The notes under the pieces were generated by a model, which saw only the letters and a program-made list of their open reading frames with translations, searched no databases and was not told where the DNA came from. A stretch of DNA of 64,000 nt from Amyelois transitella (lineage: Eukaryota; Arthropoda; Insecta; Lepidoptera; Pyralidae), in contig NC_083515.1 in NCBI RefSeq assembly GCF_032362555.1, positions 5,987,001 to 6,051,000 of the forward strand. The letters are read 5' to 3'. The position numbers and the translations under genes are program-made. Shown piece after piece: positions 11,501 through 23,300 of this stretch (positions within the stretch are counted from its first letter, which is position 1; every line of letters begins with the position of its first letter).

Positions 11501-13469
11501 ACAAAATAACTCCGAGCTGTCGTCGAATCGTCTCTAATTACAGTGCTACAGTTCTTTACCAGTTTAAAGGACTGGTACTTACCACAATTTACGGTCATTA
11601 TGACATAATAATACACTTTGTTTATTCAGACACAGTTCAGTGACCTGGTAATAATCCCGAAAAATAATTACATGTAGATCACTATCGAGACACCGAATGA
11701 GGATGTCTTGTTTCATAAGGCGTGTAACAATACCCGTTTTTTGTCCCTTGCTTAATTAGGCAATATAAACCAAGACAGTTTTGTTTGATCTTATATCTGC
11801 CTTCATTTTGCATACAATATAACCTATTAAAGATAGCGCTTCATAGTATAATTAAGCTATAATAGATTGAACTATACTCATTAGATCCACTTCTATGTCT
11901 GACTAATCGGACTTAATTATAATTTATTAATCTTAAGAATATGAAGCTTAAAATATCAATGCTGACAATAAAAGTTAAAATACAAAATCTGTTGAGCTAA
12001 ATCTAGTTTTACAATTAGAAAAACCTAGTTGTTATTAAAACACCAGGAAGACGCGGGAAGAAATGAGGTGAATCAAAATTGTATGCTTTTTACATAAATC
12101 AATATTTGACTAACTTATATCTTAAGGTACCACATCATTTCGCGATTAATGCTGATAATTTCTAAGGATTTCTAGTAACTACCTAAGAAAATATGCTGTC
12201 TGTATTTTTAACTGAGAGCAAAGACCTTTCTTCATATTACCTCCAATTAAGTTCCTAAACATTTTTGTGTACCGTAAAGAATTATGTTTTTATAACACTT
12301 AATAAGACTTTTAAAAAAAGTTTAGGAATTTTTTGTATATAGGTATTTTATATTTTTATGCTGGTTATAAATAAAAATCTGATCTTTTTGCCAAAAAAAT
12401 TTTTGATTTGCCAGTCGAAATCGCTCCAGTACCGTTCTTGAGTTTTTTTCGTGACATAACAGGTAAAATACATCAATAAGAATTTATTACAACATGCTTT
12501 AAGCCTTCCACAATAAAGCTCACAGCATTAAATAGGTTAGGTACCTACTAATTATCTATTGTTTACTTCAATAATTAGATACATTTATCATGATAATAAA
12601 GATTAACAAGTCAATTGTTACATGACATGGCCTTAGACGTACGCCATTGAACCAAATTTTGTCTAAACACTCTACATACGTATAATTAAGACGAAACAAT
12701 AAGAAAGTTAGATATCGATTGGGCTACGATAAGAGTGGAGAATCGCCGGATGATCCGATATGATCAGTCTGGGCCACTACGCGTGACGACTGTTGCTAAA
12801 CTAAAGGATTTATGTTGACTGGATATATTATTAGTAACTTGACCATTAGGCATGTCATGTAAGTCCCCGACACTTAGAATAGGACCTTCTATCTATTTTA
12901 CTATATTTATTAGTTCGTTACGAAATGTATTATTACATTTTGCTTTATATGAGGTAATTGAAGATATTGATCGATTAATAAGTACCTGGTTTAACCTGTC
13001 TTACGTACTCCGAAATTGTGATTTTAGAGAGACCATCCCTAGGGAGGAGGCAACTGAAACAAACGCTAGTAGGAATAGATGATATACTTACATGATTTAA
13101 AGTTGTATAAAATGAGAACACTAGGTTTTGAAGGCAATATTAAGCTAAAATGATGTGAGAGAGATCTGCTTAGTAAATATTATATTCGTGGTAGGATGTT
13201 GTAGAAAAATAATTAGTCTGACATAATTTTCCTCTATAACCTTGGCATCCAGCATGCCACTGCGCAGGATACTATGATTAAGGTGTCAGACAATTTTCCT
13301 ATATTTTGAAATCACGATTTTCATGCACGTCCATCGTGAGGAAATATAAATGATGACTTCACTTTGGAATCCGTGGTAGATTTCAATATGTAATCATATT
13401 AGGCAAATTAGTCATATCTAATAAGGTACGGACCTACCCTGGCTTCGTCCATATTGAACTATCTAGCAT
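8588..13469. other. AT-rich stretch without a supported gene
   Basis: Nearly 5 kb in which the longest frames are about 76 codons, with no signal peptide, domain motif or splice-linked partner that I could recognise. Overlapping plus and minus frames at 9513-9761 and 10779-11017 look like chance. I see no clear repeat boundaries. Confidence 0.55.
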
Positions 13470-13580
13470 ATAATCACGTCTAAATCCCTTGTCAGAGCTA
13501 ACAGCATTTAAAAAAAAATAAAAGCCATGTTCAGCTGTATGGATTAATGATGGAATTGAGATTCAAATAGTGATAAGTAT
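13470..13580 (-). mobile_element. degenerate TGCCGTGTGG-type repeat fragment
   Basis: ATCACGTCTAAATCCCTTGT and GATGGAATTGAGATTCAAAT are the recognisable family blocks. Confidence 0.55.
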
Positions 13581-14134
13581 ATAGGAAGCTAAACAAAAGT
13601 TTATTTTTTATCTAAACCTTGTCCGAACCAAAAACAGCACTTTTAAAAGTATGAGTGACACTATTAAATAGAAAAATAATTGCGTATTTAACTTTAGGAG
13701 ACTTTTCCAGATATTTGGAAAGCCATGAATGCAAGATAGATACTATTATGCTTCAATGTGGCCTCATACAGTAAGGGAAATATTATTCATACGTCATCAA
13801 AACAAATAATAAATCAGTTCAAACAAAAAAGATAATAACTTTGATCCTAACCTCCATAAGACAATTGACAGGAAATTAAACGGATATTAGTTAGTCAACT
13901 ATTTTTGTTTTTTCAAGAAAAAGATCATATATGGATCTTTTAAAAGAAAACTGACTAATGTTTCTTAATAGGATGCAATTAATCTGCTTTGTTCTTATAA
14001 TATAGACGAACCGGCAAATTGTTCTTGTTTCTGTTCTTATGCATTGTTTAACAGATTATTTTATACAAACTTAATCATGAATTCAAATTAAGTAATATAA
14101 CGCTTAAAGCGAAGGGTGATAATGTACATAAATA

Positions 14135-14422
14135 CACATATATAATCACGGCTATATCCCGTGCGGGGTAGACAGAGCCAACAGTCTTGATAAAATACTG
14201 ATAGGCCTCGTTCAGCTGTTTGGCTTAATGATTAAATTGAGATTCAAATAGTGACAGGTTGCTAGCCCATCGCCTAAATAACTAATCCCAAATTTATGAG
14301 CCTTTCCCTTAGTCGCCTTTAACGACATTTACAGGAAAGAGATGGAATGGTCCTATTCTTTTTTCTATTGGTGCCTGGCCACCAATAGAAAAAAGAATAG
14401 GACCACAACAACCACACGGCAC
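14135..14422 (-). mobile_element. near full-length TGCCGTGTGG-type repeat with a folded-back 5' end
   Basis: It runs from CACGGCTATATCCCGTGCGG (tail side) to CCACACGGCAC (5' end). The 5' part is duplicated in inverted orientation: 14348-14372 and 14381-14405 are perfect 25-bp inverted repeats around an 8-base spacer. Confidence 0.85.
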
Positions 14423-14589
14423 TTTATTAAATGTATTCAACATTTAATTAAAGAAGAAGAAAGTACTGACTAATTTGACGTCGCAATTAATGGTTGTGAC
14501 ACCATAACGTTTTCATCGTACATCTCTTTCATTAGACGTAAGCAGAAAACTGCGATCAAGACGTCGCTTGATATATCATTTCGTTAGTT

Positions 14590-14740
14590 TCAAATACAAT
14601 ATGGCGTCTCTATTCTCTCTGATCTTTGCGCGTGCTCCCAGACCCGCTACCACTAGGTATACATAGAGAAATAGGGTCTGTTTCCTACATACATATCTCT
14701 TTCCACTTTTCTCTCTCTTTTATGTTTCAAGACGTCAAGC
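14590..14740 (+). repeat. dispersed repeat related to 44925-45075
   Basis: It contains CAATATGGCGTC, CTTTGCGCGTGCTCCC, TAGGGTCTGTTTCCTAC and CTCTTTCCACTTTTCTC. The order parallels TTTGCGCATTCCC, GGGGTCGCTTTCCTAC and CTTTTCCACTTTGTCC near 44,960-45,040. The element class is unknown. Confidence 0.5.
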
Positions 14741-15059
14741 AAGACAATATGGTATTTCTATTAACTTATATGATTTTAAAGTCTACGGTTTATACCTTTA
14801 TATGTTAACTATGATGGGATTTACAAGAAGTGTGATGAAGTAACACAGTGATATCTATCTGCAATAATTAAACCAATTATGGACTATTACGTTTGAATGA
14901 TCGCCTTCCGGTGGCTCTGCGAATATTTTTATTGCTGTAATGTTTATTAATCAAGTACAATATGCGTTGTTAACGCATACTATGAGATAAGATAATTAGA
15001 GTAATAAATAATTGAAATTGCTTACTTACTTCAGTTAGGGCACGTTACAGTGTCTATAC

Positions 15060-15125
15060 TACTCCATATTAAGTTTATCTTGCCCTGGCCGGAATTCGAA
15101 CCCGGGACCTCCGGTGTCACAGACA
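15060..15125 (-). mobile_element. fragment of tRNA-derived SINE (B-box end)
   Basis: GCCCTGGCCGGAATTCGAAC is the complement of a Pol III B box (GGTTCGAATTCC). It matches the tRNA-like head of the fuller copy at 42261-42507. Confidence 0.6.
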
Positions 15126-16325
15126 GAATATAACAGTATATTAATTGTTGCTGGAAACTTTTTATATAATAGGACAACTTGTTGATGTATGTAACTCTTT
15201 CATGTCATTGTGTATAATGTATGTATCAAAAAGTTTTTATATACAATTAATCCCCACCTGATATTGTGTGTTAATATACCCATACTTAGTTCTAGAGGCA
15301 CCCTATTGTTCACATATATGTACATAAAGTTATATCCAAGGTAGTCCCATCAGGTCCAGGAAACCACAACAAACTCTCTGCGGTTTGCAATCTTTCTGGG
15401 TTTGAGAAATTTTGAGATTGTATTTATCCTACTATGCCAAAAAAGGTAAAAGAAATTTTAAAAGTTAACGAATGTCATCAGCGTTGTCGCTTTACTTATT
15501 ATTAGTTGTAAGCGTCGTTTTGATTGCACCGCTAAATAAGAAGTTGTTAACTTGAACTATCTGGGGTCCATTCACGAAGTTTCATATGTCTTATCTCTTC
15601 TCTCTTTCTATATCTTTTGTTTATTATTTTGGTTAACTGAAATGATAGAAAAGGAAGAATAATTAAACTCAATGTTCGTCAATGTTCATTCGCATGAGTT
15701 CGGGCTGGTTCATTGAGTCCATAATAAGCAATTGCAAAATCTCTCGCGGTATGTGAATTTATCACCAACTATCTTAAGCGAACTCAAGTTTAAAAGAAAA
15801 CAAAACAAAACACGATTGGAAATACGTTACGATGAGAAAGATCCTTCTATAAATAAAAACCTAAAGAAAAACGAGTCGCGCTTGACTTTTTTTGCAATTA
15901 TGTAAAATGGGCAGTCGTCGGTTCTGCAAGAGAGCAATTTATTCCTAGACGCATTATCAGGAGTCATCACGAGACAACCGCAAGAATGTCGTCCCTGGCC
16001 ACTGCTGGAAAGGGAATCTTCGAGAACCTGTTTTGTTATGGGCGTTCACGGGTTATCACCTGCTTGTCTATGTACAACTCACTTCTGAAAGTAAAAGGCT
16101 TTACTATGTTTACGTAAATGAGTCTATCCTGTTCTATCAGTATAATGACTATGTAAGTACTATCACAGTGGCCGCGTCTTTTTTAACGTAATATAATATT
16201 GCTCATCAATCATCGGGTTTATATTTACTACCTTAAAATTTTTACATTATAATAAAGTACTCAATTTCTACCATCCAGTAAACCAGTTAGTATTCTGGAG
16301 AAAAACTAAGTTTTATATAGTTATA
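15126..16325. other. AT-rich non-coding stretch
   Basis: No gene or clear repeat is seen. Confidence 0.5.
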
Positions 16326-16405
16326 CATTCTTACATACGTAACATCACGTCTGCGTCCCGTACTAGAGAGACAGAGCCAATAGAGCAAAGACTGAATGGC
16401 CATGG
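16326..16405 (-). mobile_element. short TGCCGTGTGG-type tail fragment
   Basis: ACATCACGTCTGCGTCCCGT and GACAGAGCCAATAG blocks, followed by GACTGAATGGCCA, identify the family. Confidence 0.5.
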
Positions 16406-17242
16406 AATAAGGGTAATTTAGTATAGTATAACAGCATTAGTTATATATGACCAATTTATAAAACAATCTATTTTCAATTTATATAGGTACTTACGCAATA
16501 GTACGTACTCGTAAGTAAGTACCTATCTCACATTGTTTACTACTAACAAGGTCCGTTTAAAATATTGATAAACATTCCGTTTTACAAATTAAATAATGCG
16601 CCTGGCAATACTTGCAACGTACTCGTGTAACAAATAGTCCATTTAATTTCACATAACATACATAACGAACAGTCCTAGAGGCAGACTCCACAAACCAGCT
16701 CCGGTTTTATCCTATTTATGGTCCAAGAGTTGTAATTATTCGTGGCAATGAACCAGAAGGCTTGTGTATCGATTTTTTTTCCGACGAAGGTTGCCTGGTT
16801 ATTCACATATGGCCTTTAGAAAATCACCCGAAGATGCGCAGGGAATTCATGGGGTAGGCTCCAAAGAGATGACTCTTAGTCTCATTTTACGCTTTTGTAT
16901 TTACAGTCATAAAAATAAAGCACGATAACTTCAGAGATATGAAGATTGCGTTACTTAGTATAATTAAACGTTCGATAACATATTTTATGTCTTTAAATTT
17001 TTAATCGCGTATGTATAAACTGCTGTAAAGAATGATTAATGGTTTTCTTTTTCTTGGCTTTTAAATGTATTTTATTTTTAAAATAAAGTTACTATATTAT
17101 AGATCTAGATAAAGGACAGATCAGCTACTACCACACTTTATTTATCCTATATCGATAAATAATCCCACATTTAAGAGGTTTATTTTTCTAGATTTTTTAC
17201 GTAAGAGATCCAGAAATTGGTTAAAATATCTATGTATAGTTG

Positions 17243-17402
17243 AGATCAAAAGTACCCGAAACCGCCGACCTTGTATGGAGAGAGTTATGAATGTGGATGA
17301 AGCGAAGGAAGTATGCAGAGATCGTGGCAAGTGGAAAGAGGTAGTCTCTGCCTACCCCTCCGGGAAAGAGGCGTGATTTTATGTATGTATGTATGTATGT
17401 AT
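17243..17402 (+). mobile_element. LINE 3'-end type repeat with ATGT tail
   Basis: It contains GTACCCGAAACCGCCGACCT, GTGGATGAAGCGAAGGAAGT, ATCGTGGCAAGTGGAAAGAG and TCTGCCTACCCCTCCGGGAA, then a (TATG)n tail. Related copies lie at 7848 (+), 29783 (-), 42527 (+) and 44310 (+). The amino-acid reading resembles the basic C-terminal end of LINE reverse transcriptase ORFs, but the family was not identified. Confidence 0.6.
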
Positions 17403-19263
17403 CTAACTGCAAGTTAATGCTGTGCAGCTAGTGAAGGGAAAAGCTAGTTTCCATTACGTTAATTTGTTTATCCCTAACATAACTACGAAAAAAATTGTAA
17501 AATAAATTTCCCGGCTAAAAAAGAATAAACAAGTAAGTATCTATCTAGTAAAGTTGAATTATTCAATAAACAAACTAACATATCGCATGCTCCGATAAGT
17601 AACATGTAGGGAGTAGACTCGATTTAAATTATTTTGTTACGAGTCCTTATCCTATCAGGGTGCAATTTGTACGCATTTATGATAACTACTGGTAATACAT
17701 TTTACTGTAGAAAGAAATACTAGATTATTCTTATTATTTTGTAGCATCTTATACATATGTTGCAGCTGTTAAGTCAGGTTATTTTCTTTTTCAAAACAAC
17801 ATTTTATCAGAATGTAATAATGCGAAAAATGCGTCAGATCAACAGTACCTAATAGCAATGTCACGCAACCACGCAATTATGCACTTTGTCTATGATCCAG
17901 GTATAAAAATTGTTTTTTGTTTGCTTTATACTACTTATGTATATGTAGATTTTTACTAGATAGGTACATTAATCCGACGACTTTCTTAAGAACAAAAAGA
18001 AAAATAAAACCATGCGTCTGAATAGATACTACATACACAAATAGTAATGGAACATAATATTTTGTGTTAGAAGATCCTTCTTCATCCTTTTCATTCATTC
18101 TTTTTCCAGAGGCTATGCGGTTTTTTTTTTATAAATAATATTTATTTCCTTCTGTAACCGGTAACTTTGTTCGCGAACAACTTCGAGATTTGAATTTGGT
18201 ATACATACTTTCATTCAAAATTTAATAAAAATCGGTGCAACAACGATTTTGTTTAAACTAACGAGAAAAAGCATTCCAAAGGTAACCAAGGTCATAATCA
18301 TCATCATATCATTATGTCATCATAATTAAAAATGTCCATTCAACTCGTTTCTTTAAAATACACTTAGAAAACTATCGGAGTAGGTGTTGCATGCGTCCGA
18401 TATTTACTGTTGATGTTATCTAAATATCGAATAGCGTTTAACTTGGACCATCTTCTATATTAAATTTTGCTAAGGAAACTGGAATAAATTATTCAGATAT
18501 CTGTGATTACTACCACGCTGGTCTTAAAGCGATTGGGCATTGGATGAATGGGCATAATATTTCAGTGTTTTACAATCAAGGGAAATGCTATACTTTTACC
18601 TTAACTTGAGAATTTAACTTTGTTGACATGGTCTCTAAACTCACAATTTTTAATTAAGCCATCCGGTTCAACTCGGTCTTTCAATCTTATGAATTTTTAC
18701 TCCATCTACCTTGTTAGGGATAAAGAAAATACGTGTGCATTGTATTCGAGTTGTCAAAGCCTGGCACACATTGTTTTTTCTTCGCTAACAGACGGTGGAA
18801 ACTTGCAATAAATAATATGCTTATTCCCTCAGCTGACTTTAATGACATCTAAACCCAAGAGATGGAGTGGTCGAATTTTAAAGTGCTGGGGACAATACCT
18901 ACACAGGAAACAAAAGCACATGGGTTTTATCAAAGTTAATTTTAAAAAAGGCAATCTGCTTCAATTGCAGTGACGTAAGAAAATAAGGTTTCTTTTTGCC
19001 TTATGTAATATACTTAGTAAAGGCTACTCGAGGTTATTACCATCGACCATGATCGTGACCTACACGCTTGCTATCTCAGCAATAAATAAAGAAAGAAGCA
19101 TTTTGCTGTTTCATCGAAGTAAAATAATATTATTGTTGAGTTTTGTATTGTACGAGAATTTGTATGGAACATTCGCGTGAATAGTCTCTTGATAGTAATA
19201 GTGCTTGAGGTGGTTTAAAAATAATAAAATGACACATATTATCAAATAATTAATTTGTAAATA
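17403..19263. other. AT-rich stretch with two decayed repeat scraps
   Basis: No gene was found. About 18630-18725 (+) and 18818-18893 (-) retain short blocks of the TGCCGTGTGG family, the latter with AAACCCAAGAGATGGAGTGG. Confidence 0.5.
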
Positions 19264-19368
19264 TAATTACGACTTTATTCCTTATGCAGAGCCAATATTT
19301 TCAAAAAGACTCAGAAAGGCCACGATGTATGGCTCAATGATAGGATTGAGATTTAAATAGTGACAGAC
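19264..19368 (-). mobile_element. TGCCGTGTGG-type repeat fragment
   Basis: GCAGAGCCAATATTTTCAAA, AGACTCAGAAAGGCCACG and TGATAGGATTGAGATT are in family order on the minus strand. Confidence 0.55.
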
Positions 19369-20239
19369 TTAACAAATTATAACACGCATTTTTTCATCAT
19401 CATCATATTATAAATATCGCTCTTTTAATCAGCGATTTTACATATAGCAAAGGTGCATAAAACATTTCGAAGGATACCTACTCAACGTGTTTTAATGACA
19501 TTTTCATTCTTAAACGTTTTTCATAGAACTAAGCAATTTACGATTTTATACAAAAGTACAATTTGTTTTAACATTCTTAAGTCTAATAGATCAGAAAAGT
19601 AGAAACTTTACCTTATTTTCCAATTGTACGGTCATTGCTTTTACATTTTCAAAAGGAGTAGGCAAAGATATAAACTTAAGGCACCTTATACCGTCGACAA
19701 ATTGAGACCATGTAGTGTAATCTATTGTTCTGACTACGGGTAAATTTTTTATATAAGTAGAAATGCTCAGCGTACAAAATACACCATTTTGTATGAAGCA
19801 AATAGCGGATCAACCGCTATACCTCTTAAGAACACACAAAACCGTAAACAAGGTCATTACCAGACGTTTACTAGTAAAATGAGTGCAATCCAGCCTACAA
19901 TCTTGGCAAGGATACCTAAAGCTGTACATGACACGTGAGAAGATTTTGATCATGTCACGGGAAATCGACATGTATCGATCTTACTAATCGTGTTACTTAG
20001 AGGCTACTTTCTTTATGGTGTTTAAGAAAAGTCTTTAAGATTTGTCTGTATGATGTTGTGTGAAATAACAAATGTCTTTATCCCCAGCTATTAATGTATC
20101 ATGAATTGAAAGTGAATTAGTAGTTATTAAGTTTCTAAATGGACAACTCCATGTTCTATGACCATGATCCCAGAGTGAGTATGTTTTCCCCCATAGAAGA
20201 GTACTGGTTGGGAAACTTTATCAGAAAATAGTTATTGGT

Positions 20240-20314
20240 TGGTATCTGGCCGCGGTCAGATTTGAACCTGTGAACTAAGTGGATACCTTTAACCGATCAA
20301 CCACTGACGCACAT
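20240..20314 (-). mobile_element. tRNA-like sequence, probable SINE head
   Basis: Read on the minus strand, it has an A-box-like GTCAGTGGTTGATCGGTTAA (complement of about 20291-20310) and a B-box-like AGGTTCAAATCTGACC (complement of 20254-20269). The spacing is near that of a tRNA gene. The ends do not form a proper acceptor stem, so a functional tRNA is unlikely. It lies just upstream of the acceptor at 20340. Confidence 0.45.
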
Positions 20315-20384
20315 TAAAAAAATATGATTTGCGATTTCAGATGGGGAGAAAAATGTGTGCGTTATAAAAACTCACGGAAAAGGC

Positions 20385-23300
20385 ATGAAAATGTACATGC
20401 CCATGATGGAACTACACATCATCAACTGTTTGCCTCTGTTGCTGGTGATCCTAGCTGTTGAAGCCTACGAGGGGAACAGCAATGGTACGTATATATCATC
20501 ATCATTTCCGTGACACATAAGGTTCCGGGTTTAAATCCCGCCCTAAACAGTTTTTTCAATACAGCTGAAACTATCATCTTTCCCGTTGCAGGATTTGCTT
20601 TGATTAAGACTATAATAATTTACTTAACAGGATGGAAATTTTATCTCTAAATTAATTAGACGGATTTAAATGTTACATTATTATACCTAATGTAGCTATT
20701 GAACCTTAAAAACACAACGCATACGATACATTTTGGAAAATAATAATATAATATAGAAAATGATACAAAGTCATGGGCAACCTTACTTAACCAACTTTTA
20801 GTTAAGTTAGTTGTTGGTTAGTTATAAGTTGCTTTAGAAATATAAAAAGAAAAAGCGCAGAATAGCGCAACCTAATGCCGAATCCAATCGAATGAAAACT
20901 CACAATGCCATGTGGTTTCCGGAACTTTAGAATGGAACCACTGCATAAATTTCCCATGGATGTCGAAAAATGCGATTAAGGGATACGCTTATAAACTTTG
21001 GATTCCTCTTGTCGGCGATGGGCTAGCAACCTGTCTCTATTTGAATCTCAATTTCATCATAAAGCCATACAGCTGAACGTGACTTCCGGGTAGACATCCC
21101 GCAAGGGATACAGACGTGACCATATTGTATGAATGAAAACTCACAAGGCGGATCAAATAGCGCTCTCTAATAGGCTCAACCGCTCGAACATTATCTCGCC
21201 ATACAAAAATTAAGAATTCAGCGCTGGTACATCGAAAAGTACTACTGCAGAATGTTATAATATTTACATGTCAGCAACAGATGCAAGTCGAGCACCGCGG
21301 AGCAGCAGAAGGGTAGTCAGGTTATACTCCGGGAGGAGACCAGATCCTATCATCTGTAATGGGGAAGGCTTTCAAGCGGACCCATCGAATTGCGTCGTGT
21401 TCTACCGTTGTATGAAATCAGGAAGAGGAAAATATATGACCTATAAGGTAAAACTATATTAAAACCTGAAAATAGACGCCTGTAAGACATTGTAGTTTCG
21501 TTCTTCGTTTGTAAAAGATACCAGATTCCAATAGTATTTTTTCTGGAAAGTAGGTATGATTAATAAAATTAAGATAATATTCGAAATTATGCACTCATTT
21601 ATTTAAATTTCTTAAATTACAATTTATGTTTATAAATTATTTATAAAAAAAAAGAAAAAATTATAAAAAAGTAATTTAGATATTTATAAGCAGCGGAATT
21701 GCACTCAAGCCACCGGTTGATAGGCTTGCAGAAAGAAACCTTCTGACGATGCGTGCCCGTTCCGTACCGTTCAGCAATCAGAAATTATTATTATTATACC
21801 TACTTGTTTATATTTTTTGATTACAGTTCCAATGTGCACCAGGCACAATTTACGATCCAGATGCTGAAATCTGTAATCATCCCTCTACCGTCAAAAGGTC
21901 AAATTGCGGAATAGAACCTAACATATCAGAAAACGACCAAGTACATGATAATGCAATAGAGGAAGTCAGAAATGAATTCCCATTACCAATAACGACAAAA
22001 ATACTACCATTTTATACAAAGATCACTGGGAGCTCTCGTATTTATACATGGCCAACTTCTCCAAAGAGACAAGATTTGTCAACTTCATATCCTTTGCTTA
22101 TTTCTACAGCTGAACATAAAAGGTTTAACAGTTCCGCTTTTAAAGAACTTGTTGTTACATCTACTCGAAAACAAAGATCAACTACTCCTAAGATATTGCC
22201 TATTCCCCGAAAGCCGACTGCACAGAATGGGGATTTGTGCATATTTGAAGGATTTATGGGCGACAGTGAAAATTGTCGAAAATTCTATAGGTGTATAAGT
22301 AACTTACGTGGGGGTTTCATACGCTACGAATTTATGTGTACTGAATCAACTATTTGGGATGATGATATCCAATCATGTAATCATGCATGGGCTGTGAAAC
22401 GAAGACGGTGTGGTAGGGGTAATATAAATGAGGTTTCTGATGTCGAAATAGATGAACATAAAAACAGTCCTTATACAAATGACAAAGTAATACCCAATAA
22501 TCTAGAACAAAACTTTATAGTATCACAAACCCAAAAAACTTTTGATGTCACAAAAAATCCCGTCACTACCACTTTAAGGCCAAATCCAACGACACCGTCT
22601 TACTTGATGGACATAAGCTATACTCATAGTTATGAAACGAGTATAAAAATTGACGAAAATGTTTTAAAAGAAAACAATATAAACACTATAAATAAAGAAC
22701 ATTCTATTTCTGACGAATGCTTCGAAAGTGGATTTTTAGGAGACAGAAATGATTGTAAGAAATTTTATCGATGTGTGGATAATGGAAGAGGAAGTTATAC
22801 GAAATATCAATTTTCTTGCGGCGAAGGTACTGTTTGGGATGCTAATTTAGAGGCTTGTAACCATGCATGGGCTGTTAAAGGATGTGGGGTAAAAAATTCA
22901 ACAGAACACCCAGGAACTACTTCGACATCTATTGCAACAGAAACTCCTACAAAATCTACCCCAATATACGAAGCAACCTTACAAACTTCAACAATAGATA
23001 ATGATGATGTTGGCTATGGAAATCAAAATCCCACTACAACCAAGTTACCTTCATCAACAGCTGATATTCAAGCGACTAAGCAACCATCCAGTGACTGTAC
23101 CTCTAGTGGTTTTATAGGAGATGAGACAGATTGTAAATTATTTTATAGATGTGTAGATAATGGTGACGGTACTTTCACCAAGTTTCAATTTACCTGTGGT
23201 GAAGGGACAGTTTGGGACTCAGACTTAGAAGCTTGTAATCACGTCTGGGCAGTCAAAACATGTGGAAGTAAAGGTACAACAAAAGCCCCGATACAAGGGG

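Noticed and set aside
20240-20314. functional tRNA gene on the minus strand
   Set aside because: A- and B-box-like blocks are present, but the ends do not pair as an acceptor stem. It is more likely a SINE head.
20341-20367. ATGGGG start right after the acceptor at 20340 (eight-codon frame)
   Set aside because: It ends at TAA before the signal peptide. At most it is a short upstream frame if the first exon is non-coding.
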